NCBI RefSeq assembly: GCF_000002865.3
Contig: NW_001865040.1
Span: 1,933,285-1,997,284, forward strand
Reading direction: 5' to 3'
DNA: 64,000 bases
Origin: Monosiga brevicollis MX1
Taxonomy: Eukaryota > Opisthokonta > Choanoflagellata > Craspedida > Salpingoecidae
A program made the translations under genes and the position numbers. Shown here piece after piece: positions 43,684 to 55,707 of this stretch. Position 1 is the stretch's first letter. Every line of letters starts with the position of its first letter. Under the pieces are notes generated by a model. The model saw only the letters and a program-made list of their open reading frames with translations. It had not been told where the DNA came from and ran no database searches.

Positions 43684-46548
43684 ATGGGCCGATCCCGTGC
43701 TGGGTGGCGCCAGCCCTGGGTTGTGTTGGCTGGCGCTCTTGTCTCCTGCTGCCTCGTTACGTTTGTGGTGAGTGTTCAAAGTTTGTTGCTTGCAACGACC
43801 TGCCTGAACTTGCCAGCACGCTTTCACCTGACAATACCCGTGTGAGCAGCTCTACGGCATGACCTCCAGCAACGGGCCCGTTGTCCAGCATGCAGCGCGG
43901 CAAGAGCCAATGGCCAAGATCAAACCCACCTGTACACCTCAAGAACTCGTTTGCCTTGACGGATCCTTGGCCCGAACCAGCAGTTCGTTGTCCGCCCAGC
44001 CCGTTCCGCAGCCTGGGAGTGCATGAAAACACAACATGGTGGCGGCTCTCACCGACGCTCGACCAAATGATCATTCGACATCATCATGTCACATTTACAG
44101 ATGGTTCATGTCGCCTGGCTTGCCATGCCAACAATACTTACCCGATTCAGGCGCGCATTATATGGAATGCCCCGGTGCATGTACGTGGCTATCGCAATCA
44201 CGTGGTATTAACTTAATCCCAGATGCGACACTCAGACTCTGAGCGGAGCGATACACTGTGACTTGTGAGCATGATGGAATGTCCGGCATCTGCACTCGCT
44301 GCTGACGGAAACTCCTGCAGTCATGGACAGGCATCGCCTCTGAGGCCGTTGACTTTCTTGTGCCACTGGCCAAGCGCATCCCTTTACTTGGTCTTACCGG
44401 TTAGTCAAAAGCACGGCGTCATGGCTCGGTTCAAAGGGTTCAGCTCTTTGCTGGAATAAGGCTGACGGCAGCGCTGGTGTCCGTATGTCTAGGTGGCTAC
44501 ACGGCCGAATTTGTCCACGATCTGCCCAAACGTGATCAAGCCATGCTGGAAGCCCTTCGGGTAGACAGCCGCTCGCACCAATCCACCTCAACCTGAACCC
44601 TGATTGCTCGTTCTGATCTCGCGCTCATGTTGTGATCACTATACGCACCCGTAGCAAAGCTATTTGGACCATCATGGTGCCCGCGTGCAACGCACGATGC
44701 GGAATCTGCCAGAGGAGCGCATCACCATCTTTATCACGCAGTATGATCCCGCCACTTACCACGACGACCTTCAGCGGTGCGTGGTGGTGCAACATCTCCA
44801 TTTGCGCTCCATAGGACGTGCCCCGAGTTTGTCGAGACTTCCGCCCGCGTACACCGGCGCCTTGTCACTTGTACAATGTACCCGATGCTCTTAGGTATGA
44901 AGCGGACCACCCACACTACTCAATCGGACGAGCCATGTTCGAGACAACCTCCTTGCCTCCAAACTGGGTTGTATGTTGTTGCAGCCCGACTCGAACATGT
45001 GAGCCCTCATCTTGTTCGGTCCAACCTGACAGGCTTGGCTCTGTTTTGTTTTGTTTTGTTTTTTCCTTTGGTCTGGCACACCCTGCATTCTCTAGACTGG
45101 CATAAAGCTCGTGGACGAGGTGTGGGTCCCTTCGCAATGGGGACGCAATGTATTTATTCGTGAGGGTGTGCCTGCGCACAAAGTCGTGGTGGTGCCTGGT
45201 AAGACGCCGATCATGCCGCCCTGTCTGTGAAATTCAACCCGATGTCACTGCTCATGGCACGTGATGCTTGGTCCGGTTGCCATCCATGAGAGCAGAGGCC
45301 GTGGATACGGACACCTTTGACCCAGCCAAGACCCGGGCCAAGCCTCAGCTGCTGCCTGAAAGTGATGGCCGCTTCACTTTTTTGAGCATCTTTAAATGGG
45401 AAGATCGGAAGGTGCTGTGCATGGCTCAAGCGCACACGCGCAGGCACACGCCCGTACAATGTTTTCAAGTCCACGGGGGCGCTCACGGAAAGCCTCGTTT
45501 GTGCCGCTTCAGGGCTGGGACATTCTTATCGAAGCCTTCCTGCGCGAGTTTTCGCATGACGACAATGTGGCTTTGTACATCCGATCGGGCCGTGACAAAG
45601 ATCGCCCCGAGGTTTGTGCACACCGGTGGGATGTGTATAATCTGGATAGCAAGCCCTGAAGGGACTGATTTGAATTTTTCTTTTTTGTTGATCGTAGCGG
45701 GATGTGCTTGAGTTGATGCGCCGCGTCAACCCACGCAGCCCGCCGCCCATAACTTGGATCCCTCCAGTCGCGACGGCAGACTATGCAGCGCTGTACAAAA
45801 CTGCCAATGCCTTTGTTCTACCCACCCACGCCGAGGGCTATGGTCGTCCCGTTTTAGAGGCCATGGCGATGGGTCTACCCACCATCGTGACAAATTGGTA
45901 CATGATGACCGCCTCTGCTGAGAACGTTTTCCAACTTGCCCACCCTTGTTAGCATTTTGCTCGTGACTTGCACCTCATGAAATCTCGATCTACCTCGCCT
46001 CATTCGCAGGTCTGGCATCACTGAGTTTACTTCTGCAAGCACAGCCTACCTGATTCCCGTTCATGGTCTCGAAAAGGCTTTCCCTCGAGAACCTCAGATT
46101 ACAGGCTGGGATTTTGAAGGGCGACACCAGTAAGTAGGCGCAATGTCAGCACCACCCAAAGAAGTTGGTGGTGCATCAGCGCTTCCTGTTCCTGTTGGTT
46201 TGCACTTTGACGCGCTCGCGATGAGGGCCAACTGAAGCCTGTTCGTTCATGATTTTTAAACTCATCAATTACTTCTCACTGCAACTCAATCTGTTGACTT
46301 TATTGTTACACACCAAATATAGATGGGCCTCAATCAACGTCTCAGACGTTCAGAGACTAATGCGGGAGGTCTATGCACAGCCTCACGCCGCGCGCCGAAC
46401 GGGTCTAAGAGCAAAAGCCCATGTACGACGCCATTACTCGCGCGATGCTTTGGCAGACCAAGTTCAAGCCCAGCTACTCCGGATTCAGCGTCAACTGGCA
46501 GACACTAGCCTTGCCAAGGTAGCCAATGGGCTTGACTTGCTCGATTAA
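43684..46548 (+). CDS. GT4-family glycosyltransferase, type II membrane protein
   Basis: Exon 1 (43684-43767) encodes a basic start then a hydrophobic signal anchor (WVVLAGALVSCCLVTFV), implying an ER or Golgi lumenal enzyme. A stem-like Ser/Gln/Pro stretch follows. The catalytic part is spread over about ten exons: ARIIWNAPVH, SEAVDFLVPLAKRIPLLGL, GGYTAEFVHDLPKRDQAM, PEERITIFITQYDP, RYEADHPHYSIGRAMFETT, VDEVWVPSQWGRNVFIREG, TFLSIFKWEDRK, GWDILIEAFLREF, and the GT4 donor-site motif FVLPTHAEGYGRPVLEAMA with the E-x7-E acidic pair, then GITEFTSASTAYLI. The stop is at 46546-46548. Donor and acceptor sugars cannot be read from the sequence. Its divergent neighbour makes an activated sugar alcohol, so the two may act on one glycan; this is inference from position only. 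Several small exons between 44200 and 44900 are approximate. Confidence 0.85.
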
Positions 46549-46885
46549 GTTGCCATCATCGTCCCCCAACGATCCAAATGGCGGCGAGCAGCCGCTAGTG
46601 CTGTTGCCTCATCCACAGCAGCCACGTCGCCTGGTCGTCTAAATGAGGCAGCGCGCAAACACGTTCTCGAGTTTAAAGCATAGCTAGCCGTCGCCGAGCG
46701 CCGGTGCCAAGTCGACCCCAACCCCTCCTTTCTCAGTTGACTCTCTTTTTTTTTTTTTTTTTTCTTTGGTTTAACCTTTTTTTGACTTTTCTTTTTCAAC
46801 TTTCACGGTACACTCTGCATCACCGCGGATCCCTGCGCCAAGCGCATTCACGCTACCCTCACAGCAGAGCAGAGCCCAAACATGT
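46549..46885. other. Convergent spacer (GT4 / FBF1-like)
   Basis: 337 bp between two stop codons. A T18 run lies at about 46747-46763. A minus-strand frame abutting the GT4 stop at 46545 seems to be chance. Confidence 0.45.
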
Positions 46886-49800
46886 CTTACCCGAAGGGAC
46901 CGTCACGATCGGATTCGGTTGGGGGTGGAGTTGCGACCTCCGCTGCACCATGCGAACGCATCGCGTCACGACGCAAGCCAAGCAGCTCAGATTGTGCCTC
47001 CTATTGCATCAATGCGCACGCGAATCTCAGTGGCAGGAAGCAAGAATACACATTGTGTGTAGGTAGCATCACCACTCGTGACCATCAAACCTCTTGAACA
47101 TCGTGTCTCGCGATCCGAGAGCAATGCGAAGCGCAATGCTCACACTGACACGTACCTTGAGGCGCTGTTCACGCTCCACAAGCAAGGCCCGCTGCTGTGC
47201 AGCTTGCTGCAATGCCAAACGTGCGTCCTGGCATGTCACCCACCACCAAATTTGAGTCAAAGCTTGCCAGAGTGATTTGCTTCGTTGCTATCTACAGTCG
47301 TACCTCTTGCTGCTCGGCAGCCTGATGTTGGGCCTCTTGCACCTTGCGATACAGAGCCTGCACCTCCTTGGCCTTGCTTTCCGTCTACCCATTCCGTTGC
47401 AAGAGCAAAGACATGCAAAATGATAAAAATGCGCTGGGCCCTCCAGTGCTAAATTGACACCCACCCACCCACCTCCCGTGCAACCTGAAGCAAGGCTCGT
47501 TGCTCCTGCTCCATGGCCCGGCGCTTGCGCTTGAGATGCTCCTTGTACTTGTCCAGTTGAGTCTAAAAAGGAAGTGACCAGTCTGAGAGCACTGATGCCA
47601 TGAGAAAGCAATGTGGCCCAACATCCGCACCTCGTCTGCCTGTAATTTGGCTTTGCGAGTCGCTAAACTTGTCAGCTCGTCCTGGGCTCGTTGCAAGGCC
47701 GACTGCACCTCCTCACTGCTCTCACCCAGCTAGGCACAATGGCAATCGAAGGCGGGATGGAACAAGCAGAGTAAGCCTTTGGAAGGGTCTCAAATGTACG
47801 AAAGAACAAGTCTCGCGCAAGCCTCTTTGCCTTGTCTGTTTTGAGCCGCTCGCGCAATAGGAGGTCACGCTTCTCTTGCTTCAGCTGCGCCTTTTCGAGG
47901 TAAAGTTCGCGGCGCATCTCATTAATCTCTTGCAGTTGCTTGTGACGATCTGCAGCCATTTCACGACGCTGAAGACAGGTCAAAAAGGAAAATCCATAAC
48001 CATATCGTCGACAAGGAGCAATACGTGCAGAAGGTGAGCGCGCGCTGGTTAATTTACAACGCAACACCCAAATCCGAGCGTGCCGTGGTAACGAGCAAAC
48101 GGCATCCCATTGGTGTGGGGATGCAACCCCTGCCTACCAATTCGTCAATTGAGGCACGTTCAGCAGCTTGCATCTCCGCAAGAAGCTGACGCTCTTGCTG
48201 CATGGTCTCTTGCTGCATCAAAGTCCTGGTCGTGCCAAGATTGGAACTCTTGTTGAGCACTCACACACCGCAAAGCAATAGATAGCACAAGGCATGATAT
48301 GAACCTTGAGAAGATGAGGAAAACTCACTTTTGTTGCCACTCCTGCTGTTCGCGGATTCGATTCTCCTGCAGACGCCGCTGCTCCAGGGCCGTCAGTTCT
48401 TGCTCGGCCTTTTGCCGTAACAGGTCTTGCCGCAGCTGTTTTGCAAGGAACGTTGGGGCAAGACCCAATTGAGGCATTGACCGTTTTAAAGTCTTCACCA
48501 CAACCCAATGCCCAGCGGAGTTTGGCAAGAGCAATAGAAAACAAGGGCTAGGCTGCCTGACCTGGTCTAGCTCTGCTCGCCCGCGGCGGAGTTCTTCGAG
48601 CTGCTCCTGGACATACTATCCCCGTCCCCGCCCCCCACATTGAAATGACCGGTTGCGATACAGCGGGAGGAATGCAAACCCAGTCTCTTGTATCTTTCCA
48701 ACGTGACTAACCTCCTCTCGAGTCGTCAACTGAGCAAGCTTGTACTTGAGATCTTCATGGTGTGAACTGCTAGCCTCGGCCTGGAGGCTTGCCAGCTCCT
48801 GCGATGAGGCTTGCAGCTATGCCAACATCAAAGAGGAGAACAGAAACGAGGTTCCAATGCAAAGTAAGAGCATCTGCGCCGTCTGCGGCTTGGCAAGGCC
48901 AGGCAGGAACGTTGCGCCTACCGACTGCGTAAGCTCGGCAATTATACCGGCTTGGTCTTTTGCATTTTGGAAAGCCCGAAGCTCAATTTGGTGAGCTGCA
49001 TGCAATTGCTCCAGCTCGTGTTGATGGTCGTTTCGCAACTGCTGTGTTGTGGTGGCATGAGCAGTCCTAACTTCGCGCAACATTGCCTAAGGTGATGCAC
49101 ACCGAACATTTTTGTAAAAGCAGAGGTAGGCCGGTCGGAATGTAGCGGCGTCAAGAAAAGCGGGCCGATGCACTTTGCTCTTGTGGCGCCAAGACGATGC
49201 GGGAGCTGAATCTATGTTTACACATCAGTCAGCTCGTTTCTCACCTCATAATGGGCTTTAGTGTCGTCAAGCATCTGCTGACTGCGCGCTGCTTGGAGCT
49301 CCAGTCGTTGCTCCCATTCGCTGTTGACCTATGCGTGCGCAAATGACATCTCAGCAACGCATCTCATTAACCGTAAAATCACCTTTGCGGCGGCACGCTC
49401 AGCAACACACCCGAGCTTGCTGGGCACGATGAGTGTCCGAGAGTTCTTCAAGCTTGCTTTGCAGCTGACTGTCAAAGGCCTGTACTCGTGCTTGCAACGA
49501 GGACACAAGGTGGTCGCGACTCTCTGCATCTGTTTGCGCCAGCTGCTGCGAGTTTTGCAAGGCAGCCTGGGCATTTTCACGAGCCGTATTGGCTGCGGTG
49601 AGCTGCGATTGAAGGTCAATCACCTCGGCACGCAACCGTTCTGTTTCAGCCGATAAAGCTGTGCGTTCGGTTTGAGTATGCTGTAGTTCTGTTTGGTAGC
49701 GGAGGCGTTCAGTCTCAGCTGCCGCGAGCTGACGCTGAAGTTCCGCGACCTGTGCAGTCAGGGCCTGATTCTGAGCCTGAAACTGTGGAGAATGAGCTGC

Positions 49801-51415
49801 CACGGAGTCCAGTTTGTTTTGGCCAGCGAGGTGAGGGTTGGGCAGGAGTTGCGCAGATGGCCCCAGAGTGCGCTGATTAGGTTGCACTCCTGTTGAATCG
49901 CGCTCAAAGGTGAAGGGGAAGGCCGTGGTAGCAGTAGCAGAAGGAGTGCCTGGCCCAGCACCAGGGCTTTTTGGTGCGACTGGACGATTTCGGGTTGATA
50001 GCAGGGGACTGGTTGGGACAGGATTGGAGCTTGCAGGTAGAGCAGATGTGGGCTTGGACGAGCCAAATGAGTCAAAGAAGTCGAGCGCGCTGGCACCACG
50101 CGATTGGGAAGCCAGAGGCGGCGTGGGCTGGTTGGAGCGCCCTGAAGCTGTTCGGGGCCGTTCACGGACCGCCGGTGGGTGAGCGGGATCATTGCGCTGA
50201 GCTTCACTAGGAACGTCGGCAGCTGGGGGAGCGCGGGCGGTCCGTGCACCGAGCGTCGAGTCTGCTCGCGTTGCAGCAGTGCTTTCGGCCGCCCACGTAG
50301 GGCTGATGGGAGGCACATCATTGCCCGCAGATCGGGGTTGGGGCTGCTGTATCCCAATGCCGCTCGAAGATTCACGAGGCCTGGGGATTTCGACTGGCCC
50401 CGTATCGGCACCCCAATCGTCATCGTCATCCTCATCTAGCTGGGCACGGTGCTGAATACCAGCCTTTTTGGTCTCGGCTTGGCTCTTTAACATATCACGA
50501 GGAGGATCAGGTACCGGTTGCTTGGCGCTATTGCGGCTGCTGGCGGAGCGTCCGTTGGCATCGGCACCATCAGAGAGATCCCAACTGTCATCAAGCTCGA
50601 GGCCCTCACTATCGGGACCATCGTTTCTGCCCAAATTGGGATTGGCCGAAGTTTGGAACGAGACGTGGTTGCGAGCAGGGGCAGACTCAGAAGAATCCTT
50701 GCCACGCGCAGCACCCCGGCCTCCATTGGTGCCCGATGGGGTGGGCTTGGCGCCACTGGATGTGGGTGCGGCGGCTTTCTTGGCGGTAGGTGTCACCCCA
50801 ATGGAAGCAAATAGCTCGGCATCCAGGTCCTCGGCGTCTGGCTGAGTCTGGAGTTTGACCAAATCGGCCGAGGAAGAAGCGAGGCGGCAACACACTTGTC
50901 AAGCGGCTGCTAGTTATTTCAAATTGAATGGATGCAATCGGAGCACAGTCCGCCGAGGCACGTTTGACACGAGACTCACCCAGTGTGCGCCAGGACTCGT
51001 GGGGGCTGAAGAGAGAGCGCTTTGGTCGTTGCTATCAAACTGAGCACACACAAACATACACACGGATCACAGAAGTCAGATCGCCTCGGCTGCAACATAT
51101 GTATGCGATGAGAGAAGCGCCCGCCTTGACGCACATCAAAATCATCGAGCGCTTTCTCCATGTCGGCATAAAAGCTGTCTGCCGCAGGTTTGCTGGCTGC
51201 GGGCTTCTTGGCAGTTCCACCGCCGACCGGCCCTTGGCGGCGAGGCGCTTGCAAATCGCCTGAGGGTTGGGAGACAAATTCGGCGCATGAAGCAACTGGC
51301 CGGCAAGTCAGGCTGGCAGTTCCAATGTATTTTCATCAAACTGACCTTCATCACTCAGAAGAGAAGAAAGGGCCTTGTCCAGGACAAAGCCGCTTACTTT
51401 GCCCCGCCTGGCCAT
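46886..51415 (-). CDS. FBF1-like centriolar distal-appendage coiled-coil protein
   Basis: Many exons, from ATG 51415 (MARRGKVSGFVLDKALSSLL) to a stop at 46886-46888 (TESDRDGPFG). The N-terminal half is disordered with DSFYADMEKALDDFD, ELFASIGVTP, DSWDLSDG and DDDDWGADTG; the acidic-Trp motifs and the DSFYAD block resemble vertebrate FBF1. From about 49800 onward it is almost continuous coiled coil (QNQALTAQVAELQRQLAAAE; LRNDHQHELEQLHAAHQIEL; REMAADRHKQLQEINEMRRE; ERQLLAEMQAAERASIDELV), like the FBF1 tail. In animals FBF1 docks centrioles and gates cilia; a flagellated host fits this. Introns are short and frequent in the coil region. Coiled-coil similarity can mislead, so I give no gene symbol. 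Confidence 0.6.
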
Positions 51416-51789
51416 GCTCCCGTTGACCCTAAAGATGCAGCCACCCCGAAACGAGCAGGAGCCCCAGCAACGATTGATGGAAAAGCAAAAAAAAAAAAAA
51501 TTTGTTGGTCCAATTTTTTTTCGAAAAATAATTTTTCGCTTTGTCTGACATTATCCCAGCATTTTACTTCTTCCGAGTGTGTTCAGAACCAAGTTTGTGT
51601 TGAAGTCAATCGGTGATTCACTGACTCGCACTCGATGGCTCGGGGCTCTGGCAGAGCGCCTCGTCCTTACCGGCATGGTGGATGGACCGGGGTGCCTTTT
51701 TTTTTTTGGATCAGCTTGCCTCGATGCGATGCTAACGTGGTTACAAATGTTTTGCTTGATCTAGAAACCCAAACCTTTCAACCATCATC
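51416..51789. promoter_or_regulatory. Divergent intergenic region (FBF1-like / GSTZ1)
   Basis: 374 bp between diverging start codons. An A13 run lies near 51488-51500, followed by AT-rich sequence to about 51560 and a T10 run near 51700. The AT-rich block in a GC-rich region is a plausible shared promoter. Confidence 0.5.
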
Positions 51790-53506
51790 ATGTCGACGCC
51801 AGTCTTGTATTCGTACTTTCGATCCTCGTGCTCCTTTCGCGTGCGCATTGGTGAGCAGCGGGGAAGAGACAGCCCTAGGGGGGACAGCCCAATGTGATTA
51901 CGTGCCATCAATCTGTGCCTGGCATTGTGACTTTGCCTCGGATGGTTGATGTGACACCAAACCAAACGACAGTTGCTTTGCTGCGTGCTGTCGTCTGTCA
52001 GCCGTTTGATCTTTTGGGAAGCTTGGGACTCGCGCCGGAATTGCTCACGATGTCTTGCTCGTTAGCACTGAATCTGAAGGAAATCCCTTTTGAATACAAG
52101 CCCATCAATTTGCTCAAAGGGGAACAGGTCAGCAACGAACCCCGGTCCGCAATGTAAAGGCCACGTAGCTTCCGCCTCCCTCGCCCAGCAGGTAGCCATG
52201 TTGCTCAAGCATGTTTCCATGGACAATGTATCTCTGCATTAGCGTGGCGAGGAATATCTGGCCGTCAACCCCATGGGTGAAGTTCCCGCTCTGCAGATTG
52301 ACAGTAACCTGCTCACCCAGTCGGTATGTCAATCGTGTGCTCACTTTTTGAAGTTTCAAGGGTGGCGGATCTACACTGCCAGTCGTGGAACCTTCGTGCA
52401 TGTGCAGTCCTGCTCGATCCCTCTCACTCTTGCTATGGGATGCCTGGCGTGTACACAGGTGAGCATCATGGAGTATCTTGAAGAAACGCGGCCCGAAATT
52501 CCAATTTTGCCCCGTGATCCCGTGCTCCGGGCCAAGGCAAGTCGTGCTGTGTTGCTATGCATCTCGGCTGTGAATATCCGCCCGAGCCAACCCCTGATGG
52601 ATTGAACCCAGATCAGCTTCTCCGCTGATCTGCAAGGCCTGCACCCAAAGGCGTTTCTTGAATCGGGCAACTCGTATGGACAAGGGGAGAAAAGCTTAAG
52701 TCGCGCGGTGTGTACCTCATAGGTCCGCATGTTGACGGAGATCATTACCTCTGGCATCCAGCCGGTGCAGGTACGGTTTGAGCACCCAAGACTCGAGGGC
52801 ATTCTTTTGATATCCTGAGACGGGGATGCCCTTGTCATGCCTGGTTACATCGCGCCCTTGCATAGAATCTGCGCGTCTTGCGCAAGCATGGCTTAGAGCA
52901 CAAAATGGAATGGGGCAAGTGGGCCATCACGCACGGATTTGATGGTATGTTTTGTTGCAGCTTGCAGCTTGCCTGCTCGTTTCAGCCCTGCACAGGGCTC
53001 AATTTTGCGATTCCACTCACTATCGACGGGCCCTCAGCCTTTGAGCTCCTCGTGTCCAAGACCGCTGGCAAATATTGCGTGGGTGATGAGGTAACGTGGC
53101 CTGCAGGTGCTGCGTACGTGACGGCGCGCAAGTTGGCGTACAGTCCGACCTGACGCGCACATTGCATTTTTAGATTACCATGGCCGATATTTGCCTGGTC
53201 CCACAAGTCTTCAACGCTGAGCGGTATGCACCATGACTTGGGGGGGGTGGGGGGGCGCAAAGGGCTCTAAGCATCGCTGTTGAATACCAAACACACCCGC
53301 TGTTGACCTGCCATGGTGGAACTGGCCATGATGTTTTGTTTGTTTGTTTTCCACCAACCATCCATAGCTTTGACGTGGACATGAAAAAGTATCCAACCAT
53401 CACCCGGATCCACCAGGCTCTTGCGGAGCACCCGGCCTTTGTCAAAGCTGCCCCAGCGGCCCAGCCCGATTGTCCGGACGAACTCAAGGCGGATGCCACC
53501 AAGTAA
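51790..53506 (+). CDS. GSTZ1: Maleylacetoacetate isomerase / zeta-class glutathione transferase
   Basis: Converts 4-maleylacetoacetate to fumarylacetoacetate in tyrosine and phenylalanine breakdown, using glutathione. Exon 1 starts MSTPVLYSYFRSSCSFRVRI; the SSCSFRVRI run is the zeta-class active-site signature (SSCSWRVRI in human) with the catalytic Ser/Cys. Further exons give ALNLKEIPFEYKPINLLKGE, EEYLAVNPMGEVPALQID, SIMEYLEETRPEIPILP, the zeta motif EIITSGIQPVQ, NLRVLRKHG, GKYCVGDE, ITMADICLVPQVFNAER and a C-terminal segment ending KADATK at 53504-53506. The exon between about 52520 and 52790 is the least certain. The gene is divergent from the FBF1-like gene and upstream of profilin; no functional link is seen. 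Confidence 0.93.
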
Positions 53507-53933
53507 AATGACCAGACATCAACCCGTCACTTTTTGTTGACAAATTTTGAATAATCCAATCAGTTGAATCAGTCTGACATTAGAGTGGCCAAACCGTCTG
53601 ACATCGATGATGACGTACAGGATTGCTTGCGCCAACTGTTGGCTGACCAATGAGGGCAAAAACAATCGAGTTTCCACCAAGACTTGAATAGTTTTGGTCG
53701 AATTTTTTAGCTCGGCTTATAGCATTTCTTATCAAAAGTAGCCGCCCCTTTGCCCTGCACCAAGGACCAAAGTCAGACCAAAAGAACAAAGACAAAAGGT
53801 TTGAGTGGTCAAAAGGAAACATCGCCGTTCAAAGCCTGAACACCTTGAGGGGTGATTCAGCAACAAAGCCAGCACTGCCATTTGGCTTCGATCACTACCA
53901 GCTTCAACTCCCTCCCGACGTCAACCTTCCATC
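53507..53933. promoter_or_regulatory. Intergenic region, GSTZ1 to profilin
   Basis: 427 bp with the GSTZ1 3' UTR and the profilin promoter and 5' UTR. Nothing beyond a pyrimidine-rich stretch before the start codon (about 53895-53930) is recognised. Confidence 0.45.
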
Positions 53934-55257
53934 ATGTCTTGGCAAACGTACATTGATCAGAGCCTCCTTGGCTCGGGCCACGTCTCCAAGGCTGCCATTC
54001 ACGGCCACGACGGCAACCCCTGGGCCACCTCGGCTGGCTTCAACGTAGGTAGCTAGTTCACTTTGCCACCGCGCTGCCACTTGGCACTCTCTTTGTTTCC
54101 ATGCCACTGGCACAAACGCAACACCTGAAGCTTGATACGCCAGATCATGGTGCAAGCACACACATTCCTGCGCAACACGTCAACACTGCAATGCTACCAA
54201 CTTGTCTGACGCCCAGTGGGGTTGATGTACACGACTGAGTGCCGTGTGCGGGACACCGCCCAACGGCTGCCGTATGGTTGTGTTTGTCTGTTGAATTGTT
54301 TGTCTGTTGAGGGGATGACAAGCTCTTTGTCAGTTCGGCTCGAGCGGTCCTTGCTATTTTGATGTGAGCTCAAGTCTAGAGCAGATTCAGGCCACGCGTT
54401 ATCAAGACCAAGAGAGCCATGCGTTTCAAGACCCTGGGAGAGTGTCACTGATTTTCCGTGTTGGCGCTGAATTGTCCTGTTCTTCTGCCGACCGAATAGT
54501 CTTGTTTTGCGTGTTCTGCGTGAGCGTCTTGTTTTTTCCCCTTTGACACACCGCCCATCCACAAAATCATGTTCTGTTGTTGTTGTCGTTGTCGTTGTCG
54601 CCGCTGATGGTCCTGCTAGTTTTGTTGGTGGAACAACTTTTTTTTTTTTTTTTGATCAAACAAGAGGCGGTGTTGCTCAACGGCTGGGTTTGCTTTACTG
54701 CTTTGGTATTGTAGGTCACTCAGGAAGAGGCTGTGGCAGCGTTCCGCGGCATTGCTGACCCTGGACCTCTGACCATGTCGGGCATCAAGCTTGGTGGCCA
54801 GAAGTACATGTTCCTCCGCAACAACGACGGCCGTTCCGTCTATGGCCGCAAGGTTGGCTCACCTGTCCGCTCGATCTTTTGTTTGGTTGTTTTGACCGTG
54901 TCGTGTTACAGACACATGCAGGCTATTGTGCTTCAAGGTCGCACACAAGGCTGAACCGAGGTCTTCCCTCTCATTGGATTTGCTGAACGCTCGCAAACAT
55001 TGCGTAGGGTGGTGATGCCGGCTGTGTTGTTGTCAAGACTGGCAAGGCCATTGTCATTGGTATCTACGAGGGTGGTCTCCAGGTATGCAACGCGTGTGCA
55101 TTGATCCGATGTATGGTTGGTCTTTTGAGTATCGTCTGTTGTATGGAACAGATCTTACCTCTTTTGGCTCTGCCAACACCTGTTTTGCTTTCAGGCTGGT
55201 GCCTGCGCCAACGTTGTGGAGTCGCTCGGTGACTACCTCATCAACGCCGGCTTTTAA
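53934..55257 (+). CDS. Profilin
   Basis: Actin-monomer- and poly-proline-binding protein. Exons 53934-54044, 54715-54852, 55008-55082 and 55195-55257 give exactly 128 residues, the normal size. The N-terminus [20 protein letters not shown] carries the invariant W-x-x-Y poly-Pro-binding pair. The rest shows [25 protein letters not shown] and the actin-face strand [17 protein letters not shown], then a C-terminal helix ([17 protein letters not shown]). The first intron is unusually long here (about 670 bp) and includes a T15 run near 54639. All landmarks are intact. Confidence 0.95.
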
Positions 55258-55707
55258 ATTTGATTGACCTCTCATCCCACCTTGCCCCTATCCCCTTTGA
55301 TTGTGTTTTTACCTCGCGTTGCCCAGTGCTTCCATCCCCTTTTTGAAAATTTCCAAAGAAACTTGCTTCTTCTTTTCTGTCAGTCATACCTTTGCCGATA
55401 TCAGTCCACTGCTTCTGTTGGGTCAGCCCTGCTTTTCCTAGCTGCCAGTGCTGAATGCCATTTTTTAGCTGGTTGTTCCGGTTGAGTCAGGTTGCGACAG
55501 TTTGATTTCCAAGAATTCGAAACCGATGTATTTTTAGTCGAGAAAAAAAGTGAATGAAAAAAACCAACTGTTCGACATTGCACTCGAAAGACGAGGAGCT
55601 TCTCGGTGCTTCCAAACCATGATGACGATAATGATGCTTTTGGTCGAGGCAAATAGCATCTCGGCAAACCAGCCACATCGCTTTGCTCTGGACCTAAACG
55701 ACCGGCA
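55258..55707. promoter_or_regulatory. Intergenic region, profilin to CRELD
   Basis: 450 bp. T/C-rich 3' UTR sequence follows the profilin stop. No coding or RNA signal is recognised. Confidence 0.45.

Noticed and set aside
46545-46799. Minus-strand frame ending at the GT4 stop codon
   Set aside because: Runs through a poly-A/T tract; the FBF1-like gene ends well upstream at 46886 with a clean acceptor and stop.
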